From Bradyrhizobium ontarionense (GTDB taxonomy: Bacteria; Pseudomonadota; Alphaproteobacteria; Rhizobiales; Xanthobacteraceae), in contig NZ_CP088156.1 in NCBI RefSeq assembly GCF_021088345.1, forward strand, positions 3,968,001 to 4,032,000: DNA of 64,000 nucleotides, in the 5' to 3' direction. Positions 9,163 to 17,777 of the stretch are shown here, one piece after another. Under the pieces are notes generated by a model that was not told the origin of the DNA, did not search any database, and saw only the letters and a list, made by a program, of their open reading frames with translations. The number at the start of each line of letters is the position of its first letter. Within the stretch, counting starts at the first letter, position 1. The position numbers and the translations under genes are program-made.

Positions 9163-9700
9163 CCTGCCACCGAAGTTTCATCCAGCAGCGTTTAGAGTCC
9201 GAGTGGGTTTTACGCCGAGTGGCGCGGGTGGAGCAACGAGCGATTGGCGGAGCTGGTCGGGGTTGCGCAGCCGATCGCCCGTTGCGGTGAGGGTGGCGGC
9301 ATAGGCCGCAGGGGTTTGGTATTTCAGCGAGGAGTGCGGCCGCTCATTGTTGTAGTCGGCGACCCATGCAGCGAGCCTGCGCCTGGTGTCATCGAGGCCG
9401 AAGAACAGTGTTTCATTCAAGACCTCGTCGCGCATCCGACCGTTGAAGCTCTCGACGAACGCGTTCTGGATCGGCTTGCCCGGTGTGATGGAGTGCCAGT
9501 CGATCGCGTTGTCGTTGCACCAGGCCAGCATCGCGTTGCTGGTGAACTCAGTGCCGTTGTCCGAGACGATCGAGCCCGGCTTGCCGCGCCGGGCGATGAT
9601 CGTGGTCAGCTCCCGCGCCACCCGCCATCCCGAGAGCGAAGTGTCGGCGATCGCGCCCAGGCACTCCTTGGTAACGTCGTCGACGATGTTGAGGATAGTG
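9160..9700 (-). mobile_element. IS3-family insertion sequence remnant (3' part of OrfB transposase)
   Basis: Reading on the minus strand from about 9700 to the stop at 9178, the translation gives [13 protein letters not shown], then [15 protein letters not shown], then [19 protein letters not shown] and [10 protein letters not shown]. These are the D-D-E integrase-core blocks of IS3-family OrfB (first Asp in VDDVT, second in SDNGTE, Glu in VESFNGR). The N-terminal half and OrfA are missing. The outer end TGACCTGCCACC at 9161 looks like the terminal inverted repeat. The inner end is joined directly to the truncated LodA gene, so only one end of the element survives. Confidence 0.85.
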
Positions 9701-11000
9701 ACTGGTCTGCGTCGCCGAGGTGCAGCGGCATCAAGGTGGTGTTGCATTTCTGCTGCTCCTGCTTCGACGGATCCCTGAAAACCGCGGACAAGCCGGCCAG
9801 CGCCGTCTGCGTCGGATCAGTCATTTCCGTGATTTTCGCCAGCAAAGCATGCGCGGAGATGCCGGCCTGGCTGAGATTGGCAACCCGGTGCTGCTGGCTC
9901 GCGCTCTTGAGAATGGGCGCAACCTGGTCGACGAACGTAGGCTGGTAGGCGTCGTTGTAGGCTTGGGTCGCCTGGTCGAAGAGGTCAGGAGCGAGCGCGA
10001 GCTGCCGGACCCAGACGTCGTAGACGTCATCCCACATCGAGACGACATTGAGGGTCTGCGGCGCGAAGGAGGGATCGGTCGCCGTCACCCAGGCGCCGTG
10101 CGCGGTTGCGGGCTCGCCTTTCTCGAAGACAATCGTCGCACTGACCGGCCCGTCCGACGTGTCGTCGAACCATTGGTTGTTGTTGACGTCGTCGTCGAGC
10201 GGCGATTTTCCCTCAATCTTCCACGCAACTGCACGGCCGCGGCCGCCGAGCACGAGAAGCCGGCCGCAGGAATCGGTCTCGATCTCGCCGAGGCTGTCGA
10301 TCGGGCCAGATGGGCAGTCGAGTTGCCCGAGCTCGCTGGATGGAAACGATTTGGGGTAGTCGGGCATATCGACGACCGCGCCGCGAGCGCCGTCGAAATA
10401 TCTTGCGGGCGTCTGGGCATCGAAACGAACGGGCGCTGCAGACACTCCGGACACCACACGCGGACCGGGATCGATCACGAGCTTGCGCAAGCGATCCGGA
10501 GTAGCGAGCGTTCGCAGCTTCTCGTTGTTGACAGGTTGGGAAACGCCGGTCTGCGCCATGAACGGATTTCGGATGTCCGGGAGATTATCGCCTTCGTAGC
10601 TCGCGATTCCCTGCGGATCGCTCTCAGCCAGAATGAACCAGTTTGTCTTCTTGTTCGCGACATGCACGGTCCAGATGATGTCGGCGATCTTTCGCCCGTC
10701 GATCTCGTCGCCGACCCGCACCTCGCGGCCATCGCCGCGGGGCCAGCTTTCGGGAATGACATCGTCGTAGGCAAAAAGGCGAAACCGCGCGGCGTGACGC
10801 TTCAGCGCACCCGACGCATCGCGGAGATCGCTGCTGCGAATGGCGTCACTCTCCGTTCCGCGCCGGATCGGAAGTCCGCCCGTCAGATTACCTCCCTGGG
10901 GGGGTGGGCTGCCCGCCATGGTCTCCGGCGCGATCACATAGTCCTCGGAGTTGCCGACGCGCGCGATACCAATGGCTGGATGAACTCTGAATGTAGTCAT
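9700..11000 (-). pseudogene. LodA/GoxA-type quinoprotein amino-acid oxidase, truncated by the IS3 remnant
   Basis: The gene starts MTTFRVHPAIGIARVGNS, the hallmark N terminus of LodA-like L-lysine 6-oxidase and GoxA glycine oxidase. About 434 codons remain, ending near [10 protein letters not shown], where the sequence changes abruptly to IS3 transposase. Family members are about 650-750 residues long, and the cysteine tryptophylquinone cofactor residues lie in the missing C-terminal part, so no active oxidase can be made. The LodB-type flavoprotein needed for cofactor maturation is not adjacent; the flavin amine oxidase at 20.4 kb is not obviously LodB. The gene lies downstream of the truncated S10 peptidase on the same strand. 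Confidence 0.82.
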
Positions 11001-11092
11001 AATTCCGCGGCCCGTATGATGCTCAAGGCCCTCAGCTCGCTTGCGCTGACAAGCCCCGATGTGGAAAACAGGTTTAAGTTCTTGCGAAACGA

Positions 11093-11452
11093 TCAGTAGG
11101 GCGTCCGACCCATGCGCCGTCGAATACCCGCTCCGAGCAGGTACACGGGCGACGAGCCAGGCCCGCCGTTGTAGAAGAACGTGACGGGACGTTCCTTCGA
11201 GCTTTTCACATTGGCCGGGAACGCCACGTAGAATATCTTCGCCGCCGGCCGCCCGTTGTAGAGATCGGCGATGACCAGATGGCCGGCCCGAGCGGTGTAC
11301 TTGTACGTCTTGTCACCGATCTTGAGCTGATGCTGGGTGGCGACCGAAGTCTCCGTGACGTCCGTGATCGAGTCATTCTTGCGCGAACCGTAGACGACGG
11401 TGTCGATAAACAGTTGGTCTGATGACAATTCTTCGGAAGACATCATGCTCAT
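11093..11452 (-). pseudogene. S10-family serine carboxypeptidase, N-terminal fragment
   Basis: The start MSMMSSEELS at 11452 has a GAGG ribosome site 7-8 bases upstream. The text runs through HQLKIGDKTYKYTARAGHL and PVTFFYNGGPGSSPVYLLGAG; the NGGPGSS block is the oxyanion-side signature of bacterial S10 carboxypeptidase-like proteins (about 480-500 residues). Only about 115 codons remain before the sequence degenerates and stops. The catalytic Ser (in GESYAG), Asp and His regions are gone. The join to the upstream flank of LodA at 11001-11092 suggests a deletion removed the rest. Confidence 0.75.
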
Positions 11453-11713
11453 GAATGACCTCGTTGAAATCTGATGTTGGCCGTTCCCGTCCGCGTGCCA
11501 ACTAGCTCGTCCCAATATTCAGTATCTTCGCAGCAGTCGTGGTCGGTCGCGCGCGCCGACAGGCGCCATCGAGCCTTCCACGATCTGATCTCAGGACGCT
11601 ATGCCGCAAATGGCGCGCGAGGAACCCGCAATAATTTCTCAACGAATGATAAGAATCGCACAGCGCAACCTTGCGGCCAGGCTATGATTGGCGGTCGGGC
11701 CGCTCTCGCCACC

Positions 11714-13447
11714 TCAAGGCACGATGCGTCGCAATAGCGGTGCCTCGGAATTTGCCTGAACCGCCCCGGGAGCCGCGCGCCCGGCGGTGTGGCGGATCAC
11801 GCTCGGGATGTCTCTTTCGTCGAGGACGACGTCGATCAGGATCGGAGACGCGGTCAACTCGGCCGCCTGTCGTAACGCTTCGTCGAGCTCGCTCAGCGTC
11901 TTGGCCCGTGCATGCCGTGCGCCAAAGGCTTGCGCCAGGGCGCGGTAATCCCAGCGCATGAGCGTGTTGTAGTAATCCGGCTGACATTGCGCGTTGTCGT
12001 AGTACTGAGGATGACCCATGAACTGCTGGATTCCCATAATTCCGTTGTTCATCACGCAGATAACCGCGGGCAGCTTGTACTGAACCAGGGTAGAGAGCAC
12101 CTGCGGCCCCTCCCGGAAGGCGGCATCTCCCACGAACGCGACCGGCCGCCTGGCGCCAGCGCAGGCCGCGCCGAGCGATGCGCCAAGACTGTACCCAATC
12201 GACATCCAGATGGATTACGACACATATCCTTGCTGGGCAAGGATCGGCAGCCCGGCGGAGGCGAAGAGCGACAGGCCGGTGTCGGCGATCACAAGCTTGT
12301 CGCTCACGAAATCCGACATTCGCGCGAACAGAAGATCGAACGTCAGCAGTGAATCGCCGGAAGGAAGGGCGGAGCCGGGTCGCTGAAATGCCGTTCCGCC
12401 CCACGGGTGTGGCGCTGCGGCATGGCTTGCGAGCCGGCGTGTCAGACCGACCACGAACTCCCTGATCCTGACATTGGGGTAGACGTGATGTCCTATGCGG
12501 ATGCCACCTTGCGACGCAAGTATCATGTTATCGTAATCTTTCGCGACAATTTCGCCGACGAAATCCGTGATCACTGTGCCGAGCGCAAGGACGAGATCGG
12601 CCTTCTCGACGAACTCCTGAAGGTCGGGCGGGGCGAACCGTCCGTCATAGACGCCGAGGAAACCCTTCGTGGTTTCGGCCAATACCGATTTTCCGGCCAG
12701 CGTCGTGACGTAGGAAATCCCGCTCACGCGCAACAATTCGGCGAACTCGTCATGCAATTGCCAGCGGTCGAGCTCTTCACCGGCCCACAACACAGGCCGC
12801 TGCGCGCCAGCAATCCGCGCCACGGTATCGTCGAGGCATTCCGACAGCGCGTCCGTATTGACGGGCGTCAGCGAGGCACTGAGCTTCCCCACCGGCAAAG
12901 GGCAGGATTGCCCCCACAACTCCTGGCTGATTTCGATATACACCGGACGCCGGTGGGTCATACAGGCGATCAGAACTTCGTCGATCTTGTCCGGCGCTTC
13001 CTCCGCCCGCTCGATCACCGCTGTTGCCGCCGTCACCTGCGAATAGATCGTCAGGTCCGTCTTAAGGCGGCCGGTCGAGTGCAGGAACATGATGCCATAG
13101 TCGACCTCAAGTTCGAGCTGCTTTGCGGAAGGACCGCCATTGATGACGACAACCGGACATCGCTCGACAAAAGCCCCGACCACACCGTTCAGCGCACTCA
13201 ACGCCCCGACGCCATATGTCCCACACATCGCACCATAGCCCCTGAGGCGAGCATAGGCGTCGGCCGCGTATGCAGCCTCCATCTCATACGTCGTGAAGAT
13301 AGCCTTCAGCCGGGAGTTGCCGGTCAGCGAGGCAAGCAATCCACTGCAATAGCTCCCCGGCACGTTGAACAGATGTTCGATGCCAAGCTCCTCCAGCCGG
13401 GTCACCAGATAGGATGCCACCGTGCCGTTACGCGGCTTTTCACGCAT
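11714..13447 (-). pseudogene. Thiamine-diphosphate 2-oxo-acid decarboxylase with one in-frame stop codon
   Basis: The start at 13447 (MREKPRNGTVASYL) has a GGAGG ribosome site 8 bases away. The protein reads as a pyruvate/indolepyruvate-decarboxylase-like enzyme: the cofactor-activating Glu is in FTTYEMEAAYAADAYAR, the central domain follows, and the C-terminal ThDP/Mg block is VAFVGDAAFREGPQVLSTLVQ with NNGIMG. Reading is continuous in one frame except for TAA at 12215-12217, in GYVS-stop-SIWMSIGYS. Relatives usually have Gln before the xxW.SIGY block, so one C-to-T change in CAA would explain it. Product: aldehyde and CO2 from a 2-oxo acid. It is divergent from a LysR gene. Apart from this stop the gene looks complete at about 577 codons. 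Confidence 0.82.
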
Positions 13448-13896
13448 GGCGATCGACCTCCAACGCCGGCTCAAGGTCCTGCCTTGCCGGGATACTCACC
13501 CGAAGTCGCGTGACAGATGTACGCCGGACTGTCGATGACATCTGGACTCTGCGGAGAGACGAGCACCGCGGCGAGACGTTCCCCGATCGGCGCACTCGGT
13601 GCCGCTCAGAGGCCTGGGGCTGAACGATGTCCGCCGTCTCGGGCCATGTGCATCGGCCATGACCGGACGGCGCGAAGGCCGTCAGCAATCGATGATTGAT
13701 CATGTGCCACCGCCGGGCGGCACAGGCCGGGAGGTGGCCGGGCCGCAAGATGAAAAAGGAGCAATTCCGCCCTGCAATAAACGAGGAAGCGTGCGCGCGA
13801 GGTGACGGCGCATCGCTTGCTTCCTACCTTCATTTTTTCTACCATTGCGCGAGTTTAGCTCTCGCTGCTGTGTTGGGAACTCGCTATAAATTCTCT
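13448..13896. other. Intergenic region between the divergent decarboxylase and LysR genes
   Basis: No supported gene lies in these 449 bases. The divergent arrangement of a LysR gene and its neighbour is the usual place for a LysR operator, but no clear T-N11-A box stands out. At the right end, the 65 bases before and across the LysR start (from about 13855) recur at 16839-16904. Confidence 0.4.
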
Positions 13897-13920
13897 ATGC
13901 TTGATAAGAAATGCACAGGC
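13855..13920 (+). repeat. LysR start-region duplicate, copy 1
   Basis: About 65 bases containing GGGAACTCGCTATAAATTC and the first codons of the LysR gene recur with roughly 80-85% identity (by eye) at 16839-16904. This shows that a second LysR gene with the same promoter once lay downstream. Confidence 0.7.
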
Positions 13921-14850
13921 GACATTGACTGGGAAGATTTGCGCTATTTCGCGGCGCTTGCGCGGCATCGTTCGCTGTCCGCAACCGCACGCGCGCTGCG
14001 CGTCAATCATGCAACGGTGTCCCGCAGGGTTGCCCACCTCGAGACACTTCTGGGATGCCCCTTGTTCGAGCGCCGCGCCGAGGGCTATGTGCTGACAGCC
14101 GACGGAACGGCTGTGCTGGAAGAAGCGAAAATAATGGATAGCGCGGCGCTATCGGTTCTTCGACGCCTTGATGCGAGTGCAGAGCTCAGCGGCCTCGTGC
14201 GACTGACGGCCGGACGCAGCCTGGCCGAAGGATTCCTGATCGACCGGCTGGACGGACTCCATCGACGTCATCCGGGGATCGATCTCGAGCTAATTGGAGA
14301 TGTCAGACTCCTGAGCCTTGCCCGGCGAGAGGCCGATATCGCCTTGCGTTTCGGTGACCCCAAGGGCAGCGAGCTTGCCGCGCGACGCGTCGGAACGATC
14401 TACTTTGGCTTGTACGTCGCGGCGGGCATGCACTCCGAAGCGGACACGCTTGCGCGATTGCCGCTTGTCGGATTCGACAGGGATGGCGACTCCATCGCCG
14501 AAGCCGAATGGGTCGAGCAGCATTTTCCGGGACGCCGGTTCGCCTTCCGCGCCAACAGCCAGATCGCGCAAGCTGCGGCGACGCGAGCAGGCTTCGGAAT
14601 CGCACTGCTGCCGCGCTATCTCGCCGATAACGATCGGAAGCTTGCCGAGATCGACTGCGACCGGCCGATGCTGGAGCGCGAGCTCTGGCTTCTGATCCGC
14701 CCCGACCTGACGAAGGTGCCTCGCGTCCGCGCGGTCGCCGATTATCTCGTGGAGATATTCCGTCGCGAACGGCAACACTTCGCGGGCCATTCCCACGCTT
14801 CCGCGCTCGAAGCGATGGACGCGCAGCCAGAAGAGACCCCGAAGGCATGA
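13897..14850 (+). CDS. LysR-family transcriptional regulator
   Basis: The start ATG at 13897 (MLDKKCTGDIDWEDLRYF) gives 317 residues, a normal LysR length. The winged helix-turn-helix (about residues 12-75) reads LRYFAALARHRSLSATARALRVNHATVSRRVAHLE, and the effector-binding domain fills the rest (RLTAGRSLAEGFLIDRL, ADIALRFGDP, AATRAGFGIALLPRYLA). An upstream extension to 13696 has no family similarity. A TATAAA box lies only 7 bases before the ATG, so the message may be nearly leaderless. It is divergent from the decarboxylase pseudogene, its likely original target. Confidence 0.87.
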   Translation: MLDKKCTGDIDWEDLRYFAALARHRSLSATARALRVNHATVSRRVAHLETLLGCPLFERRAEGYVLTADGTAVLEEAKIMDSAALSVLRRLDASAELSGLVRLTAGRSLAEGFLIDRLDGLHRRHPGIDLELIGDVRLLSLARREADIALRFGDPKGSELAARRVGTIYFGLYVAAGMHSEADTLARLPLVGFDRDGDSIAEAEWVEQHFPGRRFAFRANSQIAQAAATRAGFGIALLPRYLADNDRKLAEIDCDRPMLERELWLLIRPDLTKVPRVRAVADYLVEIFRRERQHFAGHSHASALEAMDAQPEETPKA

Positions 14851-14913
14851 GCCCCGGGGCCTCCTCAATCATGCCGCTGAATGGCCAGCCACCATCATCA
14901 GCCCGACGATGAG

Positions 14914-16510
14914 TTACGCGCTCACGCCGGCGAGTCTCGTCATGAGTTGCTTCAAATCCGGCGTGCCAATCCCGGTGACCAGGTCGAAACCCGGCCCGCA
15001 GCTGTAGGCGCCGTTACTTTCGGTCAACACGTCGCGGAAGCAATTGCTGCCAATCAGCGGGTAGATCAGCGGATTGAGATAGGGAAGCGGCGGCTGGTGG
15101 TTGTTGGCCCGCGCCTCGTTGATCAGGGCGCACAAGGCGGCCCAGACAGGCGCGCTCCAGCTGGTGTCGCCATATTGCAGGCGTTGGCCGTTTAGGATGA
15201 CCAGCCCCCCCTTCATTCGGGTCTGCGGTAGCGCCGACATCGGGCACCATCCGCTGATTTCCGGCCGGCACGCCAGGGCCCTGCTGCCAGGCCCGTCGCG
15301 GGAAGAACTTGCTCTTGCCGCCGCCGCTGCCGGGCCACCCGGTCTCGGATGCCACCTGTCCGTTCGGCGCCAGCCGCAGCGACGTGCCCCCCACCGCCAC
15401 GACGTGCGGGCTGGTCGACATCCACTCGGCCGCCAGCGGGCCGTTCGCATGGTGTCCGTCCGGCCCCGGATTTGATCCGGCATCGCCGGTCGAGACGAAC
15501 ACGTTGACGCCGAGTGCAGCAAACCGGGCAAAGCGGGCCTCCTCGGCGTGCACCTCGCCTTCCGCCATAAAGGCCTCGCTGAGGCCGAGGCTGATCGACA
15601 CGACCCGCAACGTCGGCTGCGCCAGCGCGTCGGCATAGATGCGGTCGAGAGCGCGGTCGAGATCGATGAATGAGAGCGAGCCGCTAGCATAGATTCGCAC
15701 GTTCGCCTGGGCGAGCGATGGCGCTGGCCCATTGTGCGTCCAGCGTCTCCTCGCCCGAGGGGGCGGGCAACGTTCCACCCTTGACGTTGATCTTGGCGAT
15801 GCGCCCCAGATTGCCAGCCAGGTTATTGGCAGTCCAAAACGCCGTCATATCGCTGTCCAGCGGGACCGCGTCGATCAGGATGGCGATCTCCTGCCCCTTC
15901 CCGCTCAGGCCGAGCCCCGCACCGCCATAGGCCTTCAGGATTTCCGGACCCAGGTAAGGCGGGGCGTTGGCGATCGCCGGCTCCACGGCCGCCTCCGCCC
16001 TCACCGCATGCGCGAGCGAAGATGTTTGCGCGCTTGGCGGTAGGGTTGCAGCCCGCCGATATGTACCACCGCACCGGCGATGCTCTCCGGCAGGCTCGGC
16101 ACGTCGGACGCCGCGGTGTAGGTCTGCCCCTCCCGTGTCACCCGCACCATGTGCACACCGAGGCTCGCTTCAACCTGCGAGGCAGACGCGTTGGCGTAGA
16201 TCGTGGTGCGATCGGGCGACACCTGGGTGATCGTGAAACCTTCGTTCTTTAGCCAGGTCTCCAGCGCGCCTGCGGCGGCCGGATCCGCGGCGTATTTCGT
16301 CTTCAGCTCCTCTGCCGAAATCGTCTCCCCCTTGTTGACGCGCGCCTGCAGCTCCTTCTGTAGGTTCGGCGGAACGCCGAGCGAGAAACTCACATCCATC
16401 TTCTCGTCGCGGTGCCGTGCATCTGAGCCGCTCGCGATCAGGCCGCGCGCTGTTACGCCCGACGCCGGAATCGGGATCACGGAGTTCGGAAACATCTTCC
16501 TGTTCGACAT
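14914..16510 (-). pseudogene. S53-family (sedolisin/kumamolisin) peptidase with several frameshifts
   Basis: The start at 16510 (MSNRKMFPNS) has a GAGGA ribosome site 8 bases upstream. Frame 1 encodes the Pro-kumamolisin activation domain (EEKMDVSFSLGVPPNLQ-like text through VHIGGLQPYRQ) and ends at 16001. Frame 2 continues from about 16004 with PYLGPEILKAYG and the catalytic Glu/Asp block EETLDAQWASAIA. A third stretch (15.25-15.7 kb) carries RVVSISLGLSE, VNVFVSTGDAGS and SPHVVAVGGTSL. The last frame holds YGDTSWSAPVWAAL, with the catalytic Ser, and ends DLVTGIGTPDL. All catalytic regions can be found but need at least three frame changes (near 16005, 15700 and 15240). It was probably a secreted acid-tolerant endopeptidase and is now inactive unless these are sequencing errors. 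Confidence 0.85.
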
Positions 16511-16838
16511 TTCGCAATCCTCGTTTTGCAGGTTCATTGTCCAATTCGCATTCCAAATTCGCTTCGTGACTCTCGGGCAAAGAAAGCCGAAACTTGCCGA
16601 TAGCCCCGGGGCCATCGGCGTCGCCAATTCGTTTCGTTCAGTATTAATTTCAGTAGGGCTGGTCGTTCTGAACACGCCGCCCGGTGTTGTCCTGGTGAAC
16701 ATGCGGGCGAAGGTCCATCGCTTGCACGACATTTGTCGTCAAGCCGAGCATCGGCGCTTCAATTGCGTGAGCTGCACCCCCATCCGCCAAAGCCTAGCGA
16801 CGATATGATCTCCCGCCTACTTCCAGTACAGCTCAAGT

Positions 16839-17220
16839 TAGCTCGCGTCGTCCGCTTGGGAACTCGTTATAAATTCGCGGTGCTTGATCAGAAATGCACA
16901 GCTATATCCGAACCGCCACAACAAGAGGGCGCTTGCGCACGATAGCTGATTGTGTCCTTCCGTGATCCCGCCGCCTGCGCAGCACTGAAAGCGCTGTACG
17001 GGCCATCGCATTCGCTTCGTCGAATACGGCGTTGCCGTCTGCATTATGCAAACTTCGGCCCTTGGCTCGAATAATCTGCGGCCACGAAAAACTTCGAGGC
17101 TGGCCAGGCACCTGGATACTTTTGCGTGGTTGACGTCAAGGGCACGCGCGGTGGTCCAAAAGCGAGCGATGGTGCGCCAGCGCCACAAAGTAGCGGATAT
17201 CTCCCAGTCTGCGTCGGCTG
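16839..17220 (-). pseudogene. Rearranged LysR-gene remnant
   Basis: On the minus strand from about 17217 to 16960 the translation, shifting between frames, gives DWEDIRYFVALAHHRS, then RALDVNHAKVSRCLASLE and RRLFEPRAEV. This is the same helix-turn-helix as the intact LysR protein at 13.9 kb. The matching promoter and start-codon segment (16839-16904, GGGAACTCGTTATAAATTC then GTGCTTGATCAG) lies on the opposite strand. The start and the body of the gene therefore point at each other, which requires an inversion plus decay. Confidence 0.72.
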
Positions 17221-17777
17221 TGCGATTCTTCTCATGCGTCGCGCATAAATTGAGAGTTCCGGTGAGGGGCGCGATGGCATAGCCTTCTACAACGGTCGAA
17301 TATTCCTCAAGATAAGGTGCAGGCGGACGCTTTCAGAATCCGCTCCTGCACCCGCATACAGGTAAACGGGATCGACGTCGACGAATAGACATCGCGCGAA
17401 GCCTCTTTGCGCTTTCGCCTGAGCCCGATCTTGCTCAAGCGGCGAGGCACGGCATCGTCCCGCCCGCCGGGAACGAAGCTCGCCATCCGCGGATACATCT
17501 TCGATACCGTCGCAAGCTGATGGCGGGGCATGAATTAGGAGCTGACGGTAGCAGACACGTGAATTACGAAAGATAGCTCTGTCGGAACGTGAAAAGAAGC
17601 TGTTCCCGACAACGCTTCACGGGAGCATGGGTGCATCTCAGATTTGGCTGAAATTGGAACGGGACCAAATCTATAAGACCACAGCATACCCGCGTACTCC
17701 CTTCGGCTCGCCGGTCCGTCAGACGTATAGATGAGCACACGCAACTTTTATTGAGAACTTCGCGAAGGAGCGCTGAC
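17221..17777. other. Intergenic region without a supported gene
   Basis: No reading frame here shows a recognisable family. A 74-codon minus-strand frame (17307-17531) is basic and of unknown origin, and I do not call it. The last 100 bases, with TATAAG at about 17671, presumably contain the promoter of the M1 aminopeptidase gene. Confidence 0.4.
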
